A DNA stretch of 64,000 bases from Enoplolaimus lenunculus (Eukaryota > Nematoda > Enoplea > Enoplida > Thoracostomopsidae): positions 184,785-248,784 of the forward strand of contig JASANG010002193.1 in assembly GCA_030248215.1 (NCBI GenBank), written 5' to 3'. The stretch's first letter is position 1, and every line of letters starts with the position of its first letter. Below the pieces are notes generated by a model, which saw only the letters and a list, made by a program, of their open reading frames with translations, was not told the DNA's origin and did not search any database. Both the position numbers and the translations under genes were made by a program. Positions 50,908 to 62,104 of this stretch are shown here, piece after piece.

Positions 50908-53900
50908 TCAATTCAATAAATCATTACCCGGGTCAATAATAGTCGACCTATTACCATCGGTATCTTCGACCGAAATTGCCGGCAGGCTTAACGGCACCCT
51001 GTGCAATCGTCTCGGCCGTTCGTGCTTAAATATAGCATTCTGCCGTTTTTGATCTTCTTCAGCGTTTTCATCGCCGCAATCCCTTGCGCCTTCCGTCTTG
51101 CGGTCAACTTCCACAGACGGTCTCCAAGCGCTCGCAAACCAACGTCGTTGAAACGGTCTTTTTAGGGCTGATCTCATCTCGGTCCATAACCGAAAACCGA
51201 GAAGTCCTTTTCGGCCTTCGATCGGCCTTAGTGAACAAGGCCGACGTCGACGGCGGCATCTAAACACGCCGGCATAAATAAACGGATTAAGGACTGAGTT
51301 AAAAACAACAAATCCGTACAAAAAGTGTACATCGTTTGCGTATTTATTGTACGAATGTGAATCGAATACTGCGAGTAACGCAAGTACATTGTACGGAATC
51401 CAAAATACAATGTAAACAATAACGATTAGCAGAGTTGACCGAAGAATTTTTCGGCGAGCTTTCAGCAGGGCAATTGCAGGGTCCGATGTTTGTTGGATTG
51501 TGTATGAACAACTGGTGTTATTGGCAAGACGCCAAGATGAGCTTCTAGAACTTGTCGCTGTTGTTGTTGCTGTTGTTTTTGCTGTTGCCAGTTGTGGTTG
51601 CGCAGGGCGCGACGATACACAATACGGTGACGACAGTTGGATCGAGTCAACTGTACTGCAGTTGTTTGCGGCGGCGCGATGGCATAGCGGTGTAAACGGT
51701 TGGTCGTGGGTGGCGATGAGTTGTAGAGCGCCGCGGGTGTACGGACCACGCCCTGGACTTGGATAGTTGGATTGGTCGCTGCGGGTTGCAGCTGAACTTG
51801 GGTGTAAATAACGGTTGTCCGTTGAAGAATTGCTTGCGGAAGAAATTGGAATTGTCGACGTTTGTTTTTGACGTTTAATATTTTCGGTGACAGTTGCCGT
51901 TGATTTCAATGGAGAGCATGACTGAGTCGGCATCGCTGTTGTTTCAATGATTTTGGCGTTTGAGATGTCGGGATTCGTTGTTTGCGGTTGACTTTCATCA
52001 AAAATTTCAAACAAATTTTCGTTTAATTCAAATCGAGAAGTTGCCTGGATCGTTGCTGGGTTGTTTTGTTTTTCGGCATCAATTGTGTTTCTTGAAGCGT
52101 CAAGTTGTGAAGTGCTGCTCGAAACGAAATTTGACGTTTGGGATACGTTTTGCGACTGCGGATTGGTTGAACAATTTTCATTTTGGTTGCCATCGACGCT
52201 GTCGCGCTGTTGACTAATTTCGCCAGATTGAAAATTGTCGAGGCTTCTGTCATCAGCATGATCTATCTTGGTAGCTTGAAATAGCTTGATTCCTGACGTG
52301 GTGCGAACTGAGTTGTTGATTGGAACAAAATCAACAGATGTATTTCGCATTTGAGTGGATGGTTGCGACTGAAAACTTTGCTTTGATGTGTTTCCGTCAA
52401 AGTTTGTCGCTTTTGACAAAGTCAGACACCATCGTTTTTTGAAGCGCTGCCTGTTCTTCGATACGCCACAAGCGGTTTTGCCAGATTTCGTCGCCGTTTT
52501 GCTATCGCTAATGTTGTAGCGTGCGTTTAGTGCTTTACGACGTAGGTTTCGGCATACCCAACCTGAAATACATAATGCCGGTTTCTAGTGTCACCGACCA
52601 CGAAGTAAACAAAAGATAGTGAAAATTATCAACAACAAGACTGACCAATAAAATCGAAAACCCGGCCTGTGGTCAGAAAACGTGCCGAAAGAGCGCCCGA
52701 AACCTTTTAGAAAAGTTTAGCAAAACTTGTATGTCATGCGAAATATTTGTATTTTGTTTCTCAATTTCGTATGTATCTTCTAATGTGTTGAGAAGACGGA
52801 AAACGGGCAGTATTTCGGGACTACACAAATTGAGCCAAATTCAACTCCGCCAGAGTCAAATTCGACTCACTGAGTCGTACGTCTGACTCTGATGGAGTTC
52901 GAATTTTTCACTCAGTTTCTGTAGTCCCGGAAAGCTTATTTCAGAGAAAGAGAGTCAATTTGACCAACGCATACCCAAAATGCCAGCGTAACACAGCACT
53001 GCAATTGTCGCTGGCAGCCAAAACGTCGACACTGTATGCATCAATTGATACATTGTTTGCAGTCGTGTTGGAAAATCAGCTAACGCTTGTGTATTTTGTG
53101 AGCAAAACGCTAAATATTGCCGAATTTGCCATATAGTCATGCATTGAGCAAATCTTCCGGCACCCCCTACTCTCCCAAAAACCGCTCCTCGACTTGTATA
53201 CAGCCCCCCGTCTTCGTAAGGGTAAAATGTTTTCCATACAAACAGTTGAGGAACACTAGCGGCGCACGAGAGCCCCAAAGCTGTTCCGAGCATGAGTTTA
53301 ACATTTCGAGTACCTCCAGCTCCAGTATGCTGGCCAGGTTTGCAGAATACGGTCCAAAACCGATCCATAGCAATGCAAACAACAACGAAGGACGATGCAT
53401 AAAAAGCAACCGCGAATAAGTAGTTTAGCAACGGGCACAACACTCTGCCCCCTCGCCATTGGTACGTATATAACCAACAAAATCTTCCGGCAACATAGAC
53501 AAATATCACTAAAATATCAGTTGCATTCAAGGCGAATTTTAGTAACAACAATCGTGACATTGTTGAACCATCGGACGCCGCGTGAAAATGCGTTGCGTAA
53601 TCGTTTCGCCATCCTGTTCCTCCTCGTTCTTTTGCTCCTCCACCTTCTTCTTCTTCTTCTTCTCCTTTTGATCCTCCTTTTTTTGCTCCTCTTCCTGTTG
53701 CTCCTGCTTTTTCTTTCCTTCGCCGCTCTGCGCTTTCTTCTACTCCTGCTCCTGCTCTTCTTCTTCCTCCAGCTCCTCCTCCGGATAGATATCGTCTCCT
53801 TCGTTGTTCGTTTAGTTTCGTTAATGCGATCAAGTTAAGCGGAGCACCAACAATGAATGCTAAACTCAAATACGCCATTTCAACATAATCAGCTTCGGTT

Positions 53901-54037
53901 GGCGACGGGAAAGCAGGAGGAGCAGTTGTGTTACACGTGGTAACAGGAGTCGCTTGTGAAAGTTGAGGAAAAGGAGACGAAGTTGGACCTCTTGGTTGAT
54001 CTAGAAAGAAGAGACCCGCCGGGTACGAGTCGTTCAT
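50908..54037 (-). CDS. GnRH/AKH-receptor-like class-A GPCR, two exons, 905 aa
   Basis: Exon 1 (52975-54037) and exon 2 (50908-52562) join in phase (G|GT donor after TTG, TTTCAG acceptor) within TM5. Exon 1: N-glycosylation sites N2 and N36; TM1 about 51-75; TM2 161-185 with NATDILV; Cys201 and Cys299 as the usual disulfide; TM3 ending SSFVVVCIAMDRF (DRF for DRY); TM4 about 247-269. Exon 2: TM6 about 730-754 with FWIPYNVLALL; TM7 about 767-787 with NSVLNPFIY; then a basic tail. QWRGG.xxC...ASSFVVVCIAMDR and WxPY resemble GnRH/AKH/vasopressin-type neuropeptide receptors, which couple to G proteins at the plasma membrane. Oddities: an 85-residue first intracellular loop of Gly/Arg/Glu-rich sequence and a third loop of about 370 Ser/Thr/Gln-rich residues. 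A close nematode GNRR assignment is likely, not proven. Confidence 0.85.
52801..52966. mobile_element. Family B foldback element filling the 3'-proximal half of the GPCR gene's intron interval
   Basis: GACTACACAAATTGAGCC, AACTCCGCCAGAGTCAAATT and the mirrored TCAGTTTCTGTAGTCCCGG, AGAGAGTCAATTTGACC match the copies at 55063 and 55613. The right end stops about 8 bp from the exon 1 donor (intron is 52563-52974), so the element makes up about 40% of the intron. Confidence 0.7.
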
Positions 54038-54396
54038 GATGGCTCCTGGTGGAGAACAGATAAACTTTAGGTTTGAATTTGGATTGTGTATTGAACGACA
54101 GTTGAAATCGGTTGATTGGTATACGAAGGATATATTGATTAAAAATTGTCAGTATTTGCGATAAGCTGTAAAATACACTGTACAAAATACAACAAGTTTT
54201 TGGTAAACTTACTTCAACAAACCATTTCTCACATACAAAGTTTTCAATTTCGACTGAAAGTTAATTTCAACTTAAGAAAAATCAATAAATAGCAAATATT
54301 TTAGCTTTGAAAGGCATATAAAGCATGTAAGTTGAATGAAACGTTAAGTCATGTCGCTTCAGTACAATTCGTTATTTCTCAGATTGATCTCTGGGA
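54038..54396. promoter_or_regulatory. Upstream region of the GPCR gene
   Basis: This region precedes the minus-strand start codon at 54037 and should hold the promoter or 5'UTR. No clear TATA box or other site can be named. No acceptor directly precedes the ATG, unlike the two plus-strand genes. Confidence 0.35.
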
Positions 54397-54605
54397 CTGT
54401 ATTCTCAAATGTGTATAGCAACTATCATCAGTTAGTAACAGGCGTTTTCAAATTCACTATTGCAATGGTTGAACTCAAAATTGGCACATGAGTAGAGCAT
54501 ATCATATGCGAAAAATGTGCTAAATTTTGAGCCCCACAACTTACTAGTTCAAGCGTTACAAGACCTATCACCAACTGGTGACAGGTGCTACACACATTTG
54601 AGAAT
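54397..54605. mobile_element. Family G repeat
   Basis: Left end TATTCTCAAATGTGTATAGC, right end GCTACACACATTTGAGAATA, a clean inverted pair. Interior GTTACAAGACCTATCACCAA. Copies at 36985-37185 and partly near 30666. Confidence 0.75.
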
Positions 54606-54969
54606 ACGGACGAAAATGCACGTAAACGGCAGACATTAATTAAAACACGATACTGATTGCTATAGCTGTTATTATTAATGTCGTTGTTTTTTAAGTTTGA
54701 CAATTTTTATTGCATATAAATTGCAAAATTTCGGCTAATTTTGCTAAATATTTTCGCCAGCATATAAAACACTTAAAATTTCACAATTTTAATTCGTGGA
54801 ATTAAATTAACCTAACAAACTTTGTTAACCATGTTGCATTCAGGTAAAAGCAAACTAAATTAATTTTGAAGTCTGGTTGATTTTCAAGCTGGTTTTTTCT
54901 GAGAAAAAATGTGTCAAATGCAACGACAACCGCATATTTGCGTTGAGAATTAACGAAAATTATTGATTA

Positions 54970-55498
54970 TAGCATGAGTGCATGATACAAAAGTGTTCAA
55001 CACTTGGGGTGCCACATGGTACAAAATGTACTGCCGGGCGTTGCGTTATTAGCTGTCTCCTACACTGTAAAAAATGGTGAGTTAAATTGACTCTCACCGA
55101 AATAGGCGTTTTTTGACTACACAAACTGAGTCAAAATTCGACTCCGCCTCAGTCATATTCGACACAATGAGCGATTCAGTGAATCGAATTTGACTCAGGC
55201 GGAGTCGAATTTTGACTCAGTTTGTGTAGTCAGAAAAAGCTTATTTCGGAGAGAGCCAATTTGACTCTCCATTTTTTGCAGTGAATTATTTAGAGGGAAA
55301 ATCGCTGTCACATGCAATACGCCTAATTAAACTTATAAGCGGAACATTTTTGACGCCGGATACATTCAGTGTCATGGTTCGCACAGGTTGTACCACGCCT
55401 AAAAGGGGAGTCGGTCAAAAACGCTACGCGTGCCGCGTACCTCTCGTACCGTGTGAATCCCCAAAAGTTGCATAGTTTTGTATCATGAGCTCTTGATT
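54970..55498. mobile_element. Family M element with a nested family B insertion
   Basis: Left part AGCATGAGTGCATGATACAA, TACAAAATGTACTGCCGGGC; right part TTATTTAGAGGGAAAATCGC, CATGCAATACGCC, AAAGTTGCATAGTTTTGTAT. Removing 55063-55283 restores the usual M order. Confidence 0.8.
55063..55283. mobile_element. Family B foldback element nested in a family M element
   Basis: Left end CACTGTAAAAAATGGTGAGT, right end CTCCATTTTTTGCAGTG. Long inverted arms with AATTTGACTC and GTAGTCAGAAAAAGCTTATT steps make it almost fully palindromic. Confidence 0.85.
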
Positions 55499-55612
55499 AT
55501 AGTAATCAGCGAGACTAAATAAAACCTTCGAAATAATTGCAAACAAGCTGAAGAGAGTCAAAACATCGAAAGACCGAACTATCAGAAGAAACAAAACTTT
55601 GTGTTCGTCAAT

Positions 55613-55814
55613 TACACTGCAAAAAATTGTGAGTCAAATTGACTCTGTCCAAAATAGGCTTTTCCTGACTACTCAAATTGAGTCAAAGTTTGACTCCGCC
55701 AGAGTCAAGTTCGACTCAATTTGACTCTGGCGGAGTCGAATTTTGACTCAGTTTGTGTAGTCAGGAAAAGCCTATTTCAGAGAGAGTCAATTTGAATCAC
55801 CATTTTTGCAGTGT
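55613..55814. mobile_element. Family B foldback element
   Basis: Left end ACACTGCAAAAAATTGTGAG, right end ACCATTTTTGCAGTGT, flanked by ATTA-type sequence on both sides. Arms as in 55063-55283. Confidence 0.85.
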
Positions 55815-55947
55815 ATTATGCCAAACTTGCGTTTAGTTTCTCGCTCGCTTCGCTATTACGGCGTTTTACACTAGTTTATATACGCGTCTTGCCCGTATGT
55901 GGGGGCTCTATTCTTGACTGATACGCCATGTTGAAATAACGCATTGC

Positions 55948-56198
55948 CCTGTAAATTTTAGTGAGTCGATTTCAAATCAGAATGAGTTGAATCACTACGT
56001 TTGAGCCAGGACTATCAGAACTCACAATTATGAGTTTATTCAACTGTTTCTGATTTAATTAACCATCTCGACATGAGTCAACGCAACTCGCAGTGCGAAT
56101 CTACTCAAATCACAGTGAGTTGAAGTTTACTGATATTAACTGAGAAATAACTAACTTTCCGTCCGAGTTGAATAATTAACTCATTGGAATTAACAGTG
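55948..56198. mobile_element. Family C foldback element
   Basis: Left end CCTGTAAATTTTAGTGAGTC, right end ACTCATTGGAATTAACAGTG; stepped AACTCA/TGAGTT interior. Confidence 0.75.
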
Positions 56199-56332
56199 TA
56201 ATACTGTTGCTATTATACCGAATTTGCTTGTTGGTTGAGAAAATTTCAACTTCTAAGCTTGGTGTGCAAAAAACTATTCTTTAACGGTACACGGGTTTCG
56301 AAATGAAATCCGACATACTGTTCTGGAAGCAG

Positions 56333-56500
56333 TCCCGTAGTCAGCTCACATTGCTAGGCGGGGGCTAAAAAAGTTTCAGGATGGGCATACAAGGCGTTTA
56401 TAATGGCTTACAAGCAAGGTTGGAAATTTTCTAGGGGGGGCGCCAAAATTTTTCCAGGGTAGCTGAGCCTCCTGTGGCACCACTCCTGGTTTCGGGCCAG
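56333..56500. mobile_element. Family D element
   Basis: GTCCCGTAGTCAGCTCACAT at the left, TTACAAGCAAGGTTGGAAAT and GGGGGGGCGCCAAAATTTTT inside, CTCCTGGTTTCGGGCCAG at the right. Confidence 0.65.
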
Positions 56501-56672
56501 TCTGGAAGGCAAGGCGAAAGTTTATATGGGGCTATAAATTGTTTTAGAAAAAATTCATTTCCGAGATGGGGCAAACAAAATTATATTGATTTTGACAGTA
56601 AATCCAAAAAATAAACAATTTGAAGCGTGTGTTTTTTTGTATTGTGGGTATCGCGAAGAAAATGCGGTATAC

Positions 56673-56922
56673 ACTGCAAATTGTATGAGTTGATTAATCT
56701 ACTCAACTAGTGAGTTAGTTATTTTTAAATTAATTTCATTAAACAATAACTCAATATGAGTTGAGTTGATTCTCACTCTGAGTTGAGTTGATTTTGGCTG
56801 AGTTGGTTAATTAACTCAGAATGAGTTGAATTGAATCAGAACGCTGAGTTCTGGTGGTCCTAACTCAGATTGAGTGATATAACTCATTCTGAGTTGAAAT
56901 CAACTCACTAAAATTTACAGTG
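56673..56922. mobile_element. Family C foldback element
   Basis: Left end ACTGCAAATTGTATGAGTTG, right end AACTCACTAAAATTTACAGT. Interior of repeated AACTCA/TGAGTTGAG steps. Confidence 0.8.
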
Positions 56923-57622
56923 TTCCTTTTGTTCTGTAGTTCGCATGCAGTGAATAAAGCTAACGTATATTCCCTCGTCGCTGTAAAGTAGAAAATCTTA
57001 ACTCAAGTTTAGGTTTAAGTTTCGACTATTTGCGCTGTATATTTGTATTAACATGTTCGTTTTAGTAGCCACATCTTCCCAATACCTTGAAGTTTATAGT
57101 TCTACGAAAAAACAACGCCCGTCGCTGCGGTATATCAATAGACAAAGAATTTTAGTAAACAACCTCAAAAACCTAATTTGCCTAAAAGCACGCGTACATA
57201 TAGTAAAATACTGGCCTGTGTTGTTATTCAGAGCAGATGTTGCTCTGATCGAAACGCATAACTCAATTATGATTTTCAACGAACCCAGCAGGGCGGCCAG
57301 CCATTTTGAACGAGTTTAATTGAAAAAAAGGCAAGTTGTGTTGTTTTATTTTGTTCAAAAGTGTCCGTCAAAAATGCTAAAATTTTATGAATATTTAATA
57401 AACCATAAAAGTTTGGCGGATCCAAAAATTTTAAACGGATCCGGATCAGTATTTAAGTAATATTTTGCGTTTTGAAATGTTAAAATGTTTTCATTGGGTA
57501 AATTTAAAAAAAATAATATTTTTGACGATTGAATATTTGGTTTTGAGCCATGTTTCGTCTAATTGAAAGTATATATGCATCGTATGTATATTATATTATT
57601 TCGATAAGTGACTTGAAATCAC

Positions 57623-57866
57623 ACTGTAAATTCCGATAACTTGATTAATCAACTCAGAAGAAGAGTTGAACATTTTTGCCTGTTTTTGAATTAAAAATCA
57701 GTCAACATTAACTCACACTGAGCTGATTTAATTTTGCGTTAGTTAATTTATTAATTCAGAACGAGACCAATCAATTCAGAATTTTGAGTTCTAAAAGACC
57801 TATTCAGAGCTCAGGAGTGGATAAAACTCATTCTGAGTTAAAATCAACTTGCTGAAATTTACAGTG
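57623..57866. mobile_element. Family C foldback element
   Basis: Left end ACTGTAAATTCCGATAACTT, right end AACTTGCTGAAATTTACAGT. The third C copy within 2 kb. Confidence 0.8.
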
Positions 57867-57889
57867 TAGAGTTATATTGTAGGCTGTTC

Positions 57890-58075
57890 GTTAGATTAGG
57901 TTGAAGTTAATTTTTGCTTAGGCTCGGGCTTACGTTTAGGCCTAACCGTGAGAGGCTTTTCTATATACTGAAGCTTAGCGGGTTCTGAAGCTTAGAGGGT
58001 TAGTCTTGGGCTTAAACTTTAAGTTTAGGCTTAGGAATTTGTTTCTACTGTTACAGCCCTCAGCTATACATGAGC
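57890..58075 (+). mobile_element. Family T/T2-like telomere-repeat remnant
   Basis: TTTTTGCTTAGGCTCGGGC and AGTTTAGGCTTAGGAATTTG blocks, then CTACTGTTACAGCCCTCAGC and TATACATGAGCCC as a worn right end. Confidence 0.5.
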
Positions 58076-58285
58076 CCAAATTTCTATATCACATCCGCGA
58101 GCTTTAATGTATGATTGTGTTACTCACACGGATATGCTTGTTTTAATGCTATCGACTTCAAAAAAACCAAAATTTCACTATCTTTTCATGAACCACGGGA
58201 TGTGTCTACGTGCCAGTGCCAACTCCATGACCATGAATTGAAACAAAGAAAGTTCCACGTCTGAACCCTTTAAGGGTTCTTCTTA

Positions 58286-58730
58286 CTGTAGTGACCCGAA
58301 TAAGAGGGAGGGAATGATAGTTATTTGGCCTCTCCAGAGGACACCCCCCTTGTTATTCGGTTACGGACTGTTATTTATTTTTAACCCACGCTCCGCCACC
58401 CTTCGTTACTGATATATATCCGTTACTGCAATTATCCATTGAATTAAACGTTTATTTGTCTTGTGTCAGTAGCTTGAGCGATAATACAAGGTTATACTTA
58501 GGAATTTACTTTCAAAATTTAAGTACGCTTTAAAGTTTCGAACACAACATTATTTGATCCTGGAGTCATTTATGCGCTACAATTAGAGTTAATTGACATT
58601 TATGGACTCCAATTAGGGTTTAGGGACTCTATGCGCTTACGGACTCTTATTAAGGATACGGACTCCTATTAAATGGGACTCAAAATAGGGACCCCCTCTT
58701 ATTACCCCCTTCTTATTCGGGTCACTATAG
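58286..58730. mobile_element. Family A MITE, best-preserved copy
   Basis: Starts CTGTAGTGACCCGAATAAGA and ends CTTATTCGGGTCACTATAG, flanked by TA on both sides (58284-58285, 58731-58732). 445 bp, no coding capacity. A TA target fits Tc1/mariner-type mobilisation. Confidence 0.88.
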
Positions 58731-58732
58731 TA

Positions 58733-59335
58733 TAACAGTCAATGTTTCAGCTAGCTAATAAAACCCATACCTTCAATATACAAAACATATTGAACATAAT
58801 TTTTGACACTTTAGCATCCAAGCCGGTAGAGTCCAGCAGAGACCGTACTAGGCCTAAAATCGCCTAAACGCAAAAATTCATGCCTTCGGGTCCCGCACTC
58901 AGATTCCACAGGTAAGCACCACTGTCTACGGCTCCAAATATGCATATTCCAGCGGTTCAGGACCCCCGACGCGCCTAAATGTTACGTCACTGAACCAGTA
59001 GTGTCGCTACAAACCCAAGTTGACTCTAAATATTGTAAACCGTCATCGCAAAACGCTTTTTTGGCTACCAAGAAACAGAAAATACCCGTTTTATAGATGA
59101 CAGGCTTGTGGCACAACTGTCAACTGAACGCAAGAACAAAAAAATTCAATTTTAAAATTTTAAAATGTCCCAAAGGAAAAATAAACTTTCGCTCGCAAGA
59201 CGACTTTTTGTCTGAAAAATTTATCACAAAGACTTTATAGAAAGATATCGCTGTTTACGCGATATAGAGTTTTGACCGTCAACGTTTAGAAAACGTTGCA
59301 AACCCGGTCGTAAGCCAAAACGCGACTACTGTAGG
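58733..59335. other. Intergenic stretch, nothing recognised
   Basis: No element or exon recognised. A T-poor section at about 58850-58990 has no open frame of note. Confidence 0.4.
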
Positions 59336-59540
59336 GATCCGAATAAACAGGGCAAACACTGATGATTGTTGCGCCTATTTGAAGACCGCTTCGCTCGCTA
59401 TTCTGTTTCGGACTGTTATTTATTTTTTAAACCAGTTCCATTTGTTTGCAGATTGCACATATAACTTATTTATGCCAGCGATTATCTATTAAAGTTCATC
59501 ACTTTTGGAATATACTTTCAAAACTTAAGTATGTTGATGT
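59336..59540. mobile_element. Family A MITE, truncated copy
   Basis: CTGTAGGGATCCGAATAAAC at the left; GGACTGTTATTTATTTTT and TTCAAAACTTAAGTATG follow; the right half is missing. Confidence 0.6.
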
Positions 59541-59592
59541 GAATATAGGTAACGTTATACTTTGAGTAATAAATCAGATACAAACATTGGCT

Positions 59593-59816
59593 GGCCAATG
59601 TATAAAACAGGGCCGAAGCAGTAGTATAAGCATAGTCCTAAGTCCTAAGTACTAAGCCTTAAGCTTAAGCCTAAGCCTATGCCTAAGCGTAAGGATGAGC
59701 CTATTCCTAAGCCTAAGCCTAAGACTAAGCCGAAGCAAAAAAGTTAGTCTAAAGCTTAAACTAACTCTTTTACAGCTTCGTCGGAAAACGATCCGGGCCA
59801 GTCCAATACATGGGCC
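59593..59816 (-). mobile_element. Family T telomere-repeat element
   Basis: Left end GGCCAATGTATAAAACAGGG, right end GTCCAATACATGGGCC. CCTAAG blocks with an AAGGATGAGCCTATTC spacer. No clear 8-bp duplication. Confidence 0.8.
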
Positions 59817-60460
59817 CGTTAATTTTGGGGTTGCGAACAAAATAAACCTTTTGGATACGTTACAAAAACTAAAAGACAAATCAGGTTGAAATTTTTGTGC
59901 GCGGAAAATGCCATTTTAGATGTTTTACAACAACATGTTTGACAATACAAATAAGGCTATATCCTCCTGAAAATGGTACGCTAGCTATGTCAACCGTCTT
60001 TAGGCTATTAAAATACGCAAAAGTGACAGCGTCTTAGCTAAGTTGTCAACAACAAAACAAACTTCAAATGTGAACACTACTGAAATATGGTTAAATCTAA
60101 AATCGCTTTGAAGTAAAGTTGGAAATTTTGTGAAATTAAAACATTGTTTGCATATTCAATCTTGTAAAATAATGAAGCGAATTATCACTTTACGCCTGGT
60201 ACGGTTCATTCGCTGTGCTTTTTCGACCTATGCACTCTTTGTCTTGTAATATCGCTGAAAGATTTGCTAAAACATTTATATTTATTAGTGTCAAGAACAC
60301 GGAAGGTTTCGCTTGGCATACCTTGGCCTGAATTTTGTTCGGCTTTATGCCCTAAGTTTAGTATCAGGTTTGTTTAGAATAAAATCTCAGGCTTTGGTCG
60401 GGGCTGATGCTTATAGTCTTAGGCTTTGTTTAATCTTTTAATTGAGATGTATAGACCTAA
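59817..60460. other. Intergenic stretch, nothing recognised
   Basis: AT-rich with no exon. GCTTATAGTCTTAGGCTTTG near 60405 may be a trace of telomere-like sequence. Confidence 0.4.
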
Positions 60461-60834
60461 TGTAGTGACCCGAATAAGAGGGGATTAATAAGAGGGGGAG
60501 TCCCCATTTTGAGCCTGAATCAATAGAAGTCCGTATTACTATAAGAGTTCATAGGCGGATACAGTTCTTAAACCCTAGAGTCCATAAATGTCAATTATCT
60601 CTAATTGTACTGCACAAATGAGTCCTGGACCAAATAAAGTTGATTTCGAAACTTTAAAGCATACTTAAGTTTTGAAATTACATTCTTAAGTATAACATTG
60701 TATTATCGTTTAAGCTTTTGATACAAAACAAACGTTTAGTTCAACGGATAACGAAGGGTGACTTTAACAAGGGGGGTACTCTCTGGAAAGGCCAAATAAA
60801 TATCGGACTCAACCCTCTTATTCGGTCACTACAG
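60461..60834. mobile_element. Family A MITE, opposite orientation
   Basis: Starts TGTAGTGACCCGAATAAGAG and ends CTTATTCGGTCACTACAG. Interior AATCAATAGAAGTCCGTATT and CTCTGGAAAGGCCAAATAAA. Confidence 0.85.
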
Positions 60835-61191
60835 AACAAACTTAGAATTAACACTTATATATTTATATAATTATCTATCAAAAAACTAAACGATTCTTAT
60901 TTACTTATATAGCTTGCTAACTGTAAGCATTACAATAACCAGTTAACATTTCGGTTCTAAAGCGAATCAGCTACGTCAATCATAAGAAAAAGCCATATTC
61001 ACAAGTGAAATACAGCACCGCCTGACCATTTCGCGGGTTAAGTAAGATTATTGCCGTGTTTTTGTTCTATAGCCGGGTTTGTCGAATCCACAGGGCGGCA
61101 AGCGTTATATTAGTCAAATTAGTTGAATAAACACAGTAGAATGCTGCGATAAACAAGTAAAACACGAGCGGTTTTGTACAAGACTGCACCT

Positions 61192-61440
61192 TCAACAAAT
61201 GCGTTTTTTGGGCTGGTAACCAAGAGTCAACACAGAAGCAGGAGAAAATTTGCAGATGGTCTGAGCCAATCCTGCCACCCTTGTCCCCTTGTCTACGCGC
61301 CCGGGTATAAGCGAAACGTCGATGTTTTTAGGAAGCCCGGTTGACACCCAAATAGTGCAGTTCCCGCGTGCCAGGGAGGGCAAATAAACAATGGCTCTTT
61401 TGGTTGCGGGCTCATTGCAAAAATTGGAGCCAATGTATAG
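61192..61440 (-). other. Open frame with protein-like composition, unidentified
   Basis: The minus-strand frame reads NFCNEPATKRAIVYLPSLAR then GNCTIWVSTGLPKNIDVSLI and continues to a stop near 61192. Its balanced residue mix and G/C-richer base content differ from the surrounding AT-rich DNA. No family recognised, no ATG in the conserved-looking part, and splice sites not convincing. It might be an exon, a decayed gene or an element fragment. Confidence 0.25.
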
Positions 61441-61617
61441 AACAAGTGCGGAACAGTAGTATATGAATATTCCCAAGCCTAACCCTAAACCTGAACGCAC
61501 GAATGGGATTACACCTATGCCTACGCCTAAAGCTTAAGCAAAAAAATTAGTCTAAACCTTAAGCTTACTCAATTGCAGTCCCGCAGAACAGCGTTTCGCC
61601 CCTGATCTTTAAATGCA
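61427..61617 (-). mobile_element. Family T telomere-repeat element
   Basis: Left end GAGCCAATGTATAGAACAAG, right end CTGATCTTTAAATGCACC. CCTAAG units few; AACCTTAAGCTTACTCAATT and GCAGTCCCGCAGAACAGCG present. Confidence 0.8.
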
Positions 61618-62104
61618 CCCAAAAGTTGAACTTCGAGTAACCAAGCGACAGCACGTTGTCCTACTATGATACTTGAAACCTGCAACGCTCACAATAAACT
61701 TTCGCCCAAATTCTCGCGATCTTTTCACAATTTGAAGCTTTATTTTTATACAGTAGAAATTCAACGAATTAATTTTGTCAATATACTTTTAATCAGAATA
61801 AATTTAACAATTTTCTATAAGCCGTGGGAGGAATTACGAAAACAAAACGATGGCTAAGATTTTATAATATACGTCATTCAAAGGGATTGTTTTCCGTTAT
61901 CCCACCCCAGCCCGCGTTTGCAAAGATTCGTTTATGGTTTATGGAGATGCCGGCTTATTCAGGATTATGAACCGTGTTGATATATTGTGCTTCGTAGGTT
62001 GCGTTTACTATAAGGTTAATAAATGTTATGTTATTCGGTGCGTTGGCGTTACAAAACGAATACTTACAGTTTCACTACAACCCAAATCGTCGTATGCTAG
62101 AATG
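61618..62104. other. Intergenic stretch, nothing recognised
   Basis: AT-rich non-coding sequence; small open frames have no protein-like features. Confidence 0.4.

Noticed and set aside
51500-51766. Plus-strand open frame opposite GPCR exon 2
   Set aside because: Antisense of the Gln/Thr-rich third-loop coding region.
53395-53838. Plus-strand leucine-rich open frame opposite the GPCR exon
   Set aside because: Shadow of the GA-rich loop-1 coding sequence of the receptor; no independent features.
57053-57319. 88-residue plus-strand open frame and its antisense partner
   Set aside because: Ordinary composition but no motif, splice site or start context; likely chance.
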